Below are positions 1 through 8,027 of a stretch of DNA of 64,000 bases, piece after piece. Where the stretch lies: NCBI GenBank assembly GCA_020628095.1, contig JAHDFP010000001.1, forward strand, positions 310,001 through 374,000, written 5' to 3'. The notes beneath the pieces are model-generated. The model worked only from the letters and a program-made list of their open reading frames with translations, had not been told where the DNA came from and did no database searches. This DNA is from Saprospiraceae bacterium. GTDB lineage: Bacteria; Bacteroidota; Bacteroidia; Chitinophagales; Saprospiraceae. The translations under genes were made by a program, and so were the position numbers. How positions within the stretch are numbered: the first letter of the stretch is position 1; each line of letters begins with the position of its first letter.

Positions 1-151
1 CCTTCGCATCATAAGTATCACTAAACTCCTGAGCCTTAGACATGCTTCTGGAAGCCACCGCATATAGTTCTCCGTCATCTACAAGCTGTAAGTCCTGAGC
101 AAACTTATGTGCTATGTTTCCCAATCCTACAATGCCCCATCTTATTTTCAT
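1..151 (-). CDS. Gfo/Idh/MocA-family oxidoreductase, N-terminal fragment
   Basis: Only the first 50 codons are in the window; the gene runs off the left edge. The start reads [20 protein letters not shown], a Rossmann NAD(P)-binding opening with the G-x-G-x-x-A pattern typical of this dehydrogenase family. It begins 35 bp after the xylA stop on the same strand, so it is probably the third gene of the xylB-xylA unit. A role in oxidising or interconverting a sugar is inferred from that position only; the substrate cannot be read from the fragment. The family call is fairly safe. Confidence 0.85.
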   Translation of the reverse strand, partial: MKIRWGIVGLGNIAHKFAQDLQLVDDGELYAVASRSMSKAQEFSDTYDAK

Positions 152-186
152 ATTATCATTCTATTCTATGCACCAAGTTAATACTC

Positions 187-1500
187 TTAGATGTGATCGT
201 TGATAATATTTTCTAGCAACTCTTGCCTTCCGCTTATCTGACTTGGTTCTCCATTTTTATGAGCGATGTTAGCCAGTTGATTGAGTGTCATTTTTTTAGA
301 TTCGAATTTCTTACCGGCTCCCTTGTCGAAAGAGCCATAACGTGTTTTTCTGATTTTCTTATAATCAGAATTTTTTAATATCGACTCTGCCGTGAGTAAG
401 GCCCTAGCAAAAGCGTCCATACCTCCTATGTGTGCATAAAAAACATCCACAAGATCTGTAGAGTTTCTTCTCGTCTTGGCATCAAAATTAATTCCACCGC
501 CCTTGAGTCCACCAGCTTCTAAAAATACAAGCATGGCTTCCGTTAGCTCGTAGAGATCTATCGGAAACTGATCCGTGTCCCAGCCGTTTTGATAATCACC
601 TCTATTGGCATCCATAGAGCCTAAGGCGTTACCGTTTGCCGCTACTTGTAATTCGTGTGCGAATGTATGTGCAGCCAAGGTCGCATGATTGACTTCTATG
701 TTGATTTTGAAATCATCTAACAAATCATACTCTCTTAAAAAACCCAGCACGGTGGCGCAATCAAAATCGTACTGATGCTTAGAAGGTTCCATCGGCTTAG
801 GTTCTATAAAAAAACAACCCTTGAATCCTTGCTTACGTGCGTAGTCCTTTGCCATGTGCAGAAATCTCGCCAGATGCTCCTGCTCTCTTTTCATATCAGT
901 ATTAAGCAAAGACATATACCCTTCTCTACCGCCCCAGAATACATAATTCTCTCCTTTTAGTTTCATCGTTATATCCAGTGCATTTTTGACCTGTGCTCCA
1001 GCGTATGCAACTACGTTAAAGTCTGGATTGGTCGCTGCACCGTTCATATATCTCGGATGGCTAAATAGATTGGCTGTACCCCACAAGACCTTCTTTCCTG
1101 TACCTCTCATTATGCTCTTGAGATAATCCGATACCTCGTCTAATCGCTTCCGAGATGTTTTAAGATCAGGACCCTCTTCTACAAGATCAAAATCATGAAA
1201 ACAATAATAGTCTATACCGATTTTAGTTAGAAACTCTAGTGCCGCATCTGCTTTGGCTTTGGCGCGCTCTATTGGCGTTTTGAAATTGTTCCATGGAAAC
1301 TCCTTAGTTCCTGGTCCAAAAGGATCTCCACCAGTATTAGTAAAAGTATGCCAATAAGCCGCTGCAAACTTGAAATGCTTAGCCATCGTCTTTCCCATAA
1401 CCTTTTTGGTAGGATCATAGTACTTGAAGGCTAAAGGGTTCTTTGATTTTTTGCCTTCGTACTTTATCTTTTTTATGTTCTTGAAATATTCTGTTTTCAA
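187..1500 (-). CDS. xylA: xylose isomerase
   Basis: Converts D-xylose to D-xylulose in the cytoplasm, using two divalent metal ions. The protein has the family blocks FHDFDL (catalytic His102 and Asp105), [19 protein letters not shown] and [13 protein letters not shown]. The open frame extends to a TTG at 1551 inside xylB, and no ATG occurs before codon 52 of that longer frame. I chose the TTG at 1500 because it gives 437 residues and puts the catalytic His/Asp almost at the usual E. coli positions 101/104. The gene lies just downstream of xylB (14 bp gap with this start) and almost certainly shares its transcript. The product is then phosphorylated by XylB and enters the pentose phosphate pathway. 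Confidence 0.96.
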   Translation of the reverse strand: MKTEYFKNIKKIKYEGKKSKNPLAFKYYDPTKKVMGKTMAKHFKFAAAYWHTFTNTGGDPFGPGTKEFPWNNFKTPIERAKAKADAALEFLTKIGIDYYCFHDFDLVEEGPDLKTSRKRLDEVSDYLKSIMRGTGKKVLWGTANLFSHPRYMNGAATNPDFNVVAYAGAQVKNALDITMKLKGENYVFWGGREGYMSLLNTDMKREQEHLARFLHMAKDYARKQGFKGCFFIEPKPMEPSKHQYDFDCATVLGFLREYDLLDDFKINIEVNHATLAAHTFAHELQVAANGNALGSMDANRGDYQNGWDTDQFPIDLYELTEAMLVFLEAGGLKGGGINFDAKTRRNSTDLVDVFYAHIGGMDAFARALLTAESILKNSDYKKIRKTRYGSFDKGAGKKFESKKMTLNQLANIAHKNGEPSQISGRQELLENIINDHI

Positions 1501-1514
1501 TGTTTGTGTATTAT

Positions 1515-3002
1515 TTATGATTTTAAAATTATTTCTAAGTCTTTCTCCCAATCAGAAAATGCCTGAGCATATTCCTCATTCGTATTATTAGGATAGACAC
1601 TCTTGACTATATGATGTCCATTAAAGGCTTCTGATAGTCCATCGTAGACATTGATGGCAATGCCTGCCGCCTTTGCTGCACCGACCGAACCTGTGGTTTC
1701 GATGAGGTCAATGGGACAATTGATCAGATTGCTGATTGTCTGACTGAATACATTGGATTGGAATAAATTATCATTACCCACCTTTAACCTTTGTATATCC
1801 ATGCCTAAGTCAGAAAACATTTTTATACCATAGACAAAAGAAAAAGCAATGCCCTCCAATGCTGCCCTATAAAAATGCGCTCTGGTGTGTCTATTGAATT
1901 GTAAATTTTTGATCTGCGCCCCTGGGTTCTGATTCCCTAACATCCGCTCTGCACCATTACCAAATGGGATAATCCGTATCCCATCTGAGCCTACTGGAAT
2001 ACTCCTTATCATTTCCTCCATCTGGTCATAGGCTACGCCTTCCCGCGCGATCTGTTTTTTCATCCAGGCATACTGTATGCCTGCGCCATTGATACAAAGC
2101 AGTATACCTATGCTTGGGTCTGCTTTGGTATGATTGACATGTGCAAAACCATTGATTCTAGAATCATTGTCATAGATCAGCTTATCAGAGATACCATAGA
2201 CCACTCCAGATGTCCCTCCGGTGGCAGCCACTTCACCTGATTTGAAGACGCCTAGTGATAATGCGTTATTAGGTTGATCTCCAGCCCTATAAGTGACCTT
2301 AGTATGTTTAAATAATCCAAGATCTCGCGCTACTGAATCCAATATTTCTCCCTGCACACTGAACGTGTCAAATACTGGAGGAATCACGGATTCCGTGATA
2401 CCGTAGTAATCTAATAACTTACTAGAGAGTTTATGCTCTTTGAAATTCCAAAATATACCTTCTGACAATCCTGACACCGTCGTATTAACCTCACCAGTTA
2501 GTTTCATGGCAATGTAATCTCCTGGCAACAGAATATGAGCCACCTTATCATAAAGCTGAGGTTCGTTTTCTTTGACCCACTTGAGCTTGGACGCTGTAAA
2601 GTTTCCTGGAGAATTAAGGTAGTTCTCCAGACAATATGATTGACCGACTTCTTGGTTCGCTTTTTCTCCTATTTCTACTGCTCTACTATCACACCAGATT
2701 ATGGCGGGTCGGAGAACATTCTTCTCTTTATCCAATAGAACTAGACCATGCATCTGATAACTTATCCCTATCGCCCCTATTTTGGAATTATCTATACTGA
2801 CCTCGCTCAACATTTTTTTAGTAGCCGCTCTGACATTGGCCCACCAGGTCTCAGGATGCTGCTCGGCCCACCCCTCTTTCTCAGAGATCATATCCATTTC
2901 GACTTCTGGATATCTTTCCGATGCAACAGTTGATTGCGTGTGAGCATCCACAAGAGATACTTTGATGAAAGAGCTTCCTATATCGTAGCCTAATAAAAAC
3001 AT
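1515..3002 (-). CDS. xylB: xylulokinase
   Basis: FGGY-family sugar kinase that phosphorylates D-xylulose with ATP. Its 495 residues match the family length. Visible motifs are the N-terminal phosphate loop [11 protein letters not shown] (residues 5-15), substrate-contact segment [11 protein letters not shown] (81-91), the catalytic aspartate D242 in [10 protein letters not shown], and the C-terminal ATP-binding glycine-rich segment [12 protein letters not shown]. It precedes xylA on the same strand. About 135 bp separate it from an upstream longer paralogue with which it is colinear over the first 250 residues, with about 57 per cent identity by hand count, so the two arose by tandem duplication. 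Substrate assignment rests on the xylA linkage. Confidence 0.95.
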   Translation of the reverse strand: MFLLGYDIGSSFIKVSLVDAHTQSTVASERYPEVEMDMISEKEGWAEQHPETWWANVRAATKKMLSEVSIDNSKIGAIGISYQMHGLVLLDKEKNVLRPAIIWCDSRAVEIGEKANQEVGQSYCLENYLNSPGNFTASKLKWVKENEPQLYDKVAHILLPGDYIAMKLTGEVNTTVSGLSEGIFWNFKEHKLSSKLLDYYGITESVIPPVFDTFSVQGEILDSVARDLGLFKHTKVTYRAGDQPNNALSLGVFKSGEVAATGGTSGVVYGISDKLIYDNDSRINGFAHVNHTKADPSIGILLCINGAGIQYAWMKKQIAREGVAYDQMEEMIRSIPVGSDGIRIIPFGNGAERMLGNQNPGAQIKNLQFNRHTRAHFYRAALEGIAFSFVYGIKMFSDLGMDIQRLKVGNDNLFQSNVFSQTISNLINCPIDLIETTGSVGAAKAAGIAINVYDGLSEAFNGHHIVKSVYPNNTNEEYAQAFSDWEKDLEIILKS

Positions 3003-3095
3003 TGGTTTATACTGAGTATTCTAAAATAATATTCTGACTGAATTATTATATCGGAACAAATAACGGAAATTATAGGATTATTCAGAAAATAATCT

Positions 3096-3140
3096 ATACG
3101 CCAATTACTCAGCTATGACGTAATAATAATACGCCAATTA
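3096..3140. repeat. Direct repeat pair upstream of xylB
   Basis: The 12-mer ATACGCCAATTA occurs at 3096-3107 and again at 3129-3140, start to start 33 bp apart, about three helical turns. Between the copies lies CTATGACGTAATAA (3113-3126), which resembles a site upstream of the neighbouring kinase-HTH fusion gene (5176-5190). The second copy overlaps the 3' end of that fusion gene. Spacing and position suit an operator for the xylB-xylA unit, but no protein binding can be shown from sequence. Confidence 0.4.
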
Positions 3141-5111
3141 TTCGCCATATATTCTAGATATGCAAGTGGTTAGATTCTGACCTCTATCTATATTTATCTT
3201 CTTTCGTAAGCGATATCTGAGTGTTTCTACACCTCTTACAGACAGACCAATCCGAGATGAGATTTCTTTGGTCGTAAGTTTATTATAGAGAAAATAGATG
3301 AGCTTAAGGTCTTGATAAGTAAGCAATGGATATGACCTTTTGAAAAATAAAACGACATCGCTATCGTAAAGCGCCTCTTGGTCCTCCACACTCTTTCCGT
3401 TAGGTTTATTTCTTTTGATCAGCGCCTCTATTTTAGACAACTTATTGATAATGGCTGGCGTATTCGTGTCCCCTTGTTCGGTATTTAATATGTTGGCGAT
3501 GGTATTGATAAGAGTGTCTCTTTCGTTCAGTCTCAGGCTCTTGTTTTCCAGTTTTCTTGTTTTGGATTCTAACTTTTTTTTGAGATTGATGTAATCCTCG
3601 TTTTTCTTTTGGTCAGAGGAAGCAGTTCTGGTCAACACATTCTTCAAATTATTAGACCAAAAATCATAAGCCTTAGAGCAGGAGGCATAATCCAGACTGG
3701 GTTGATACACATCATCATAGCTTACAGATTGTAAAGCTTCCTCCAGAGAGTTATAACGACCTGACCCCACCCCAGCCGCTCTTGCTGCACCCACCGCACC
3801 CGTCGTATTGACCAGCTCTATATCCATATCCAGCAAGGTGGCAATGGTCTCCGAAAAGACCTTGGACTGAAACATATTATCATTAGCCACTTTGAGGCGA
3901 TTAATTTCCAAACCCATTTCTTTCATCATATTAATACCATATACGAAAGAAAAAGCAATGCCCTCCAGCGATGCTCTGAATAAATGTGCTCTAGAGTGCC
4001 GATTAAACTCTAAATTGAAAATGTGAGATTCTACATTGGCATTATCAAACATCCTCTCCGCCCCATTACCAAAGGGCAAAATGCAAATACCTTCGGACCC
4101 GACAGACACGCTTTGGACCATTCTCTCCATATCTTTATAAGCCCGGCCCATACGTGCAATTTGGTTTTTCATCCACGCGTACTGGATACCCGCGCCATTT
4201 ATACATAAGAGCAATCCCAGCTTAGAATAATCCTCTTCGTAGTTGACATGAGCAAAAGCATTGACTCTGGATTGCTTATCATACATCAGATGATCCACGA
4301 CACCATATACCACGCCAGAGGTACCGCTAGTTGCTGCTACCTCTCCATTATTGAGCACATTAAGGGACATGGCATTATTAGGTTGGTCACCCGCCCTATA
4401 GCTAATCGGAGTCCCCGAGACTAAGCCACTTTCTGAGGCTGCTTCTGGAGATACTTCTCCCATTATATCAAAGGTGCCCTTTACTGGAGGAATAATTCCC
4501 TCATCTAACTCGAAATAATCCAGTATCTCGTGGGCAAGCTTTTTATTTTTGAAATTCCAAAATATCCCCTCTGTCAGGCCTAATATACTTGTACAAATCT
4601 CCCCAGAAAAGCGCATGGCAATGTACTCACCAGGCAACAATATCTTGTCTATCCGCTGGTAGATATCGGGTTCGTTATCTTTTATCCACTTGAGCTTGGA
4701 AGCCGTAAAATTTCCTGGAGAATTGAGATAATTATTCAGACAGTAGTTAATGCCCAGATCACTAAATGCAGTGTTCCCTATTGATACAGCCCTACTATCA
4801 CACCAAATAATAGACGGTCTAAGCACATTCTTATAGGCATCTATCAGCACTAATCCATGCATCTGATAAGATATACCTATGGATGTAATCATGTCTGGCT
4901 TTACTCCCGTAGACTCCAAAATTTTTCGTGTGGCCTTACACACATTTTTCCACCATAATTCTGGTTGTTGCTCAGCCCATCCCTTTTGTCTAGATATGAT
5001 CTCCATTTCCGCTGCGGGATGCTGAGTGATTCCGACGACCTCATGAGAGGAAAGGTGTACCAGAGCCACTTTTATATGAGAACTACCTATGTCGTATCCT
5101 ATGGAGTACAT
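3138..5111 (-). CDS. Xylulokinase-like protein fused to coiled coil and LuxR-type HTH
   Basis: The 657-residue protein has two parts. Residues 1 to about 497 are a complete FGGY kinase: phosphate loop GYDIGSSHIKV at 5-15, [11 protein letters not shown] at 81-91, catalytic D242 in [10 protein letters not shown], and the glycine-rich C-terminal segment TTGAVGAARAAG. Residues about 503-545 are charged and heptad-like (KKKLESKTRKLENKSLRL), a probable coiled coil. Residues about 592-657 look like a LuxR/GerE DNA-binding domain, with recognition region TTKEISSRIGLSVRGVETLR at 613-632 and a following helix RYRLRKKI. It is transcribed toward xylB. Inference: a regulator of the xyl genes that senses xylulose or ATP through the kinase fold. 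The kinase may still be active because the catalytic Asp is kept. I know of no characterised protein with this architecture. Confidence 0.88.
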   Translation of the reverse strand: MYSIGYDIGSSHIKVALVHLSSHEVVGITQHPAAEMEIISRQKGWAEQQPELWWKNVCKATRKILESTGVKPDMITSIGISYQMHGLVLIDAYKNVLRPSIIWCDSRAVSIGNTAFSDLGINYCLNNYLNSPGNFTASKLKWIKDNEPDIYQRIDKILLPGEYIAMRFSGEICTSILGLTEGIFWNFKNKKLAHEILDYFELDEGIIPPVKGTFDIMGEVSPEAASESGLVSGTPISYRAGDQPNNAMSLNVLNNGEVAATSGTSGVVYGVVDHLMYDKQSRVNAFAHVNYEEDYSKLGLLLCINGAGIQYAWMKNQIARMGRAYKDMERMVQSVSVGSEGICILPFGNGAERMFDNANVESHIFNLEFNRHSRAHLFRASLEGIAFSFVYGINMMKEMGLEINRLKVANDNMFQSKVFSETIATLLDMDIELVNTTGAVGAARAAGVGSGRYNSLEEALQSVSYDDVYQPSLDYASCSKAYDFWSNNLKNVLTRTASSDQKKNEDYINLKKKLESKTRKLENKSLRLNERDTLINTIANILNTEQGDTNTPAIINKLSKIEALIKRNKPNGKSVEDQEALYDSDVVLFFKRSYPLLTYQDLKLIYFLYNKLTTKEISSRIGLSVRGVETLRYRLRKKINIDRGQNLTTCISRIYGE

Positions 5112-5175
5112 TACGTCAAATATACATCGACGTGCGAAATATACTTTGATTAGCTAATTTTGTAATATGAAACGT

Positions 5176-5190
5176 CTATGACGCAAATAA
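5176..5190. promoter_or_regulatory. Candidate operator upstream of the kinase-HTH fusion gene
   Basis: CTATGACGCAAATAA at 5176-5190 resembles CTATGACGTAATAA at 3113-3126, upstream of xylB: an identical CTATGACG core followed by an A/T-rich AATAA. Both lie 5' of minus-strand genes of the xylose locus, about 65 bp and 110 bp from the respective start codons. This would fit a shared site for the fused HTH protein, that is autoregulation plus xylB control. The similarity is short and could be chance. Confidence 0.35.
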
Positions 5191-5262
5191 TTAAGACCTA
5201 CTAGGGGATGATTATAATATTGCAAATGCCTCTTAATCAGTCTTTTACAAAAAGATAAACAT

Positions 5263-5865
5263 ATGAAAAATATTTTATTCCTAGCGATAATCTCTTTCTC
5301 GTTAATTCAGTGTAAATCAGAAGAGAAACCTGTAGTACAAGCAGCATCAAGCCAGCTAACACATCCAGCAAGTGGAAAAACAAATCATCCCAATCACAAA
5401 GCCACCAGTAGCATCAAAAGAGATGTAGGTAAACCAACGATCAACCAATTAGTGACTGGAGATCTCACTTGGACCACATTCGATGATATCGCGGCTCGTG
5501 ATATGAAATCGAATAAGAAAAAATTCTTGGTCGATGTCTATACTGACTGGTGTGGATGGTGTAAGGTAATGGACAAGAAAACCTTTACGGACCCTGAAGT
5601 AATTGAGTATCTGGAAGAAAACTTCCACGTGGTAAAATTTAATGCCGAGAGCCGATCACCAGTAACATTTAAAGGAAGAAAATACGAGTGGCAATCTGGT
5701 GGAAGAAATGGTATAAATCAACTAGCCATTGAGTTATTAGGCAAGAGAATGTCTTATCCCACAATGGTCTATCTAGATGAGGATATGAATAAAATCAAAA
5801 GCATTCCAGGTTTCAAAAAGCCCTTGGAACTATTGGCTGAGTTAAAATCTATTAACCAAATCTGA
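5263..5865 (+). CDS. Thioredoxin-fold lipoprotein
   Basis: A 200-residue exported protein. The N-terminus MKNILFLAIISFSLIQCKSE ends in a lipobox with Cys17, so it is predicted to be lipid-anchored. After a low-complexity linker rich in Ser, Thr and His, the thioredoxin-like domain starts near residue 70 and carries a CGWC redox pair in TDWCGWCKVMDKKTF, followed by the cis-proline region RMSYPTMVYLD. This is the thioredoxin_7/DUF255-like type seen in Bacteroidota. It probably reduces or oxidises envelope protein thiols; the partner is unknown. It is transcribed divergently from the kinase-HTH fusion gene and followed after 67 bp by another exported protein. Confidence 0.85.
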   Translation: MKNILFLAIISFSLIQCKSEEKPVVQAASSQLTHPASGKTNHPNHKATSSIKRDVGKPTINQLVTGDLTWTTFDDIAARDMKSNKKKFLVDVYTDWCGWCKVMDKKTFTDPEVIEYLEENFHVVKFNAESRSPVTFKGRKYEWQSGGRNGINQLAIELLGKRMSYPTMVYLDEDMNKIKSIPGFKKPLELLAELKSINQI

Positions 5866-5932
5866 TTTTAGCATTTCAAACTGTAAGCGCATTTCAGAAT
5901 AAACTATTATATTGTTTGCTTAATACATAGCC

Positions 5933-6499
5933 ATGAGAATCTTATTATCAACATTAGTAATTTGTTTTGTAACTCAAATTGGTATAGCGCAGTATACGGA
6001 TTCTGCTTTCTTGAATGAAAACACCATAGAAGCCGTAAAAAAGCATATCCAAAATTTCGAATCCAACCTTGCAATAGTTACTAAGGCGATGGAAGAAGGA
6101 GACGCAGAAATCATGAGAAATAGGAAATCTAAGGTTTTGTCATCGCTAGCGACCTTCCAGTCTTTCTTTGCACAAAACATAAAGGACATCAAAAGAACTA
6201 AGAAGCAAATCAATGAAAAACCAGCTAATGTAGAAGGTGATACGGGGAAGTATTACTTTGATAGAAATTCCAAAAATCGAAATCTACAACTATATACTAT
6301 AAATAGTGCGGACGAAAGTAAACTGAATGAAATTTCTCGTTCGATAGTTGAGCTAAAGAGAAAAATTGGTGACAATAACAAAAACCACTTTTTCCCTGGC
6401 GAAGAAAACACAAAAGATAACTTAGAACTGAGTCAACAGATTCTTAATCTAGCTAATAACTACATGTCTTTATTAGACAAGTGTATCGTTCTACAATAG
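5933..6499 (+). CDS. Exported protein of unknown function
   Basis: I do not recognise a family. The 188-residue product has a signal peptide (MRILLSTLVICFVTQIGIAQ, cleavage likely after residue 19 or 20) and a mature part that is charged and mostly helical, with Lys/Glu-rich segments around residues 30-75 and 120-140. One cysteine lies near the C-terminus (DKCIVLQ). It lies between the thioredoxin lipoprotein and the DUF3127 gene on the same strand, with only 9 bp to the latter, so the three may be co-transcribed. No function is inferred. Confidence 0.7.
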   Translation: MRILLSTLVICFVTQIGIAQYTDSAFLNENTIEAVKKHIQNFESNLAIVTKAMEEGDAEIMRNRKSKVLSSLATFQSFFAQNIKDIKRTKKQINEKPANVEGDTGKYYFDRNSKNRNLQLYTINSADESKLNEISRSIVELKRKIGDNNKNHFFPGEENTKDNLELSQQILNLANNYMSLLDKCIVLQ

Positions 6500-6508
6500 A
6501 GAATTAAT

Positions 6509-6883
6509 ATGGCATTTGAGACAGAAGGGGTACTTCACAAAAAATTCGATACAGAAAACAAAACAGATACTTTTCAGGCCAGAGAATTCGTAATCAAACA
6601 CGAAGGAAATTATCCACAGTATATTAAGTTCCAGTTGACTCAAGACAGGTGCGACTTAATTACACCTTTTGAAGAAGGGGATAAGATTAAGGTGTCATTT
6701 GATCTGAGAGGAAGAGAATGGAACGAAAAATACTTCACCAATCTCAACGCTTGGAAAATAGACAAAGTCGATGGTCAAGTAGATAATGCGAGCGGTACGC
6801 CAGCTGCTAACTTAGAGCCTCTTACAGCCAATAATGGCAATGAAGAACTCCAAGCGGAAGACTTTGACGATCTTCCTTTCTAG
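6509..6883 (+). CDS. DUF3127 domain protein
   Basis: The 124-residue protein matches the DUF3127 family, which is common in Bacteroidota. It opens MAFETEGVLHKKFDTENKTD, followed by a beta-rich OB-like core with FKLT/FQLTQDRCDLI, GDKIKVSFDLRGREW and FTNLNAWKID. The C-terminal tail is acidic and ends DDLPF, resembling the acidic tip of single-stranded DNA-binding proteins. A nucleic-acid role is suggested by that fold resemblance but is not demonstrated. The stop overlaps the start of the next gene. Confidence 0.85.
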   Translation: MAFETEGVLHKKFDTENKTDTFQAREFVIKHEGNYPQYIKFQLTQDRCDLITPFEEGDKIKVSFDLRGREWNEKYFTNLNAWKIDKVDGQVDNASGTPAANLEPLTANNGNEELQAEDFDDLPF

Positions 6884-7445
6884 GCTCAAATGCAGTCTTC
6901 TTCTTTTTGTACTGTTATACAGTAATAGTACTACCTTATTATCACAAAGCGAACTATACAGTATCAATAGTGTATGGGATGATTCCGCGACAGAATGGAA
7001 ACTGTACGGCTGGGATAATGATGGAGAAGATATAGAAGGAGAATTGCGGATCAAATGGGGGTTACGCAATGATTTCTCCGAATGGATTGCCGACTATAAT
7101 GAGCAATACATAACCATACGTCAGAAATATAATAATGATAACACGAGATGGGAGCTGAGGAGTGATTCTGGGATAATAATCGACATTAAATCCAAATGGA
7201 GAGGCGACAACACGGAGTGGACAATCTCATCAGGCGATCAAAAAATAAAGTGGCATTCAGAATATAGAAATGATCTCAATTTGTGGTATTTCGAAGATGA
7301 GAACATAGGATATATGGAGATGATTACCTACGAGAATAATGACTCTCGTGATTGGGAAATAATAGATAATGCAGCTACCATAACTGACGAAATGAAAATA
7401 GCTGCATTATTTATTACACTATATAATACAACGCCTAAGCGTTAA
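6864..7445 (+). CDS. Exported W-rich beta-repeat protein, unknown family
   Basis: The frame is open from ATGs at 6834 and 6840, inside the DUF3127 gene. I prefer the TTG at 6864 because it places a normal signal peptide (basic start, then CSLLLFVLLYSNSTTLLSQ) at the N-terminus, but 6834 or 6840 cannot be excluded. The mature region contains four or five degenerate units of about 20-25 residues with the pattern I-K-W-x(2-4)-D/N-x-W, for example IKSKWRGDNTEWTISSGD and IKWHSEYRNDLNLWYFED. This suggests a small beta-propeller or beta-solenoid-like fold. No catalytic motif is seen. Function unknown. Confidence 0.65.
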   Translation: MTIFLSRLKCSLLLFVLLYSNSTTLLSQSELYSINSVWDDSATEWKLYGWDNDGEDIEGELRIKWGLRNDFSEWIADYNEQYITIRQKYNNDNTRWELRSDSGIIIDIKSKWRGDNTEWTISSGDQKIKWHSEYRNDLNLWYFEDENIGYMEMITYENNDSRDWEIIDNAATITDEMKIAALFITLYNTTPKR

Positions 7446-7456
7446 ACTATGCTAAA

Positions 7457-7945
7457 TTAAACAGCCGCAACACTCGCAGCCTCCAATTCTTTGATGGCAT
7501 GGACAACTTGCTCTCCATGAGACTTGGTAACGACTTTTTCTATTATGTGCTGTATAACACCTTGTTCGTCAACCAATAATGTGGTTCTGTATACACCAGT
7601 AATCTCCTTGCCCATAAATTTCTTAGGACCCCATAATCCGAAATCCTGAATCATTTTTTTCTCTGGATCCGCCAGTAAAGAGTATTGGAATTCGTATTTG
7701 TCTATGAATTTCTGATGCTTTTTAGCCTTATCTGGACTCACACCGAAAACCTTATATCCTAGCTTAGTGATCTCCTTATAATAATCTCTTACGCTACATG
7801 CTTCCTTCGTACATCCGGGAGAATCATCTTTGGGATAAAAGAATAGAACATACTTTTGACCTAATAGACTACTCTTGCTTATTACTTCTTCTGATTCATT
7901 GACATTTTCGAAATCAGGAATTTCTTTGCCTACGGAAAGTTTCAT
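7457..7945 (-). CDS. bcp: Thioredoxin-dependent peroxiredoxin, Bcp/PrxQ type
   Basis: Reduces hydrogen peroxide and organic hydroperoxides with thioredoxin as electron donor. The hallmark DDSPGCTKEACSVRD carries peroxidatic Cys45 and resolving Cys50, five residues apart as in PrxQ. The frame is open to 7984, but the start at 7945 gives MKLSVGKEIPDF, the normal family N-terminus, and 162 residues; the extra 13 residues upstream look unrelated. It lies 82 bp after the M23 peptidase gene on the same strand and convergent with the W-rich repeat gene. Confidence 0.93.
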   Translation of the reverse strand: MKLSVGKEIPDFENVNESEEVISKSSLLGQKYVLFFYPKDDSPGCTKEACSVRDYYKEITKLGYKVFGVSPDKAKKHQKFIDKYEFQYSLLADPEKKMIQDFGLWGPKKFMGKEITGVYRTTLLVDEQGVIQHIIEKVVTKSHGEQVVHAIKELEAASVAAV

Positions 7946-8027
7946 GCTGTAAATTTTATGTAAGCAAAACATACATACTACCATATTGTTTAGTCAAAGT
8001 CTGCAAAAGATTAAACAAAAAAGGCAA

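Noticed and set aside
775-960. Open plus-strand frame within xylA
   Set aside because: It lies entirely opposite a well-matched xylose isomerase coding region, so it is a shadow frame.
5111-5130. TATATTTG directly before the kinase-HTH fusion start as its promoter
   Set aside because: It would put the transcript start at or after the ATG and no matching -33 element was found at proper spacing.
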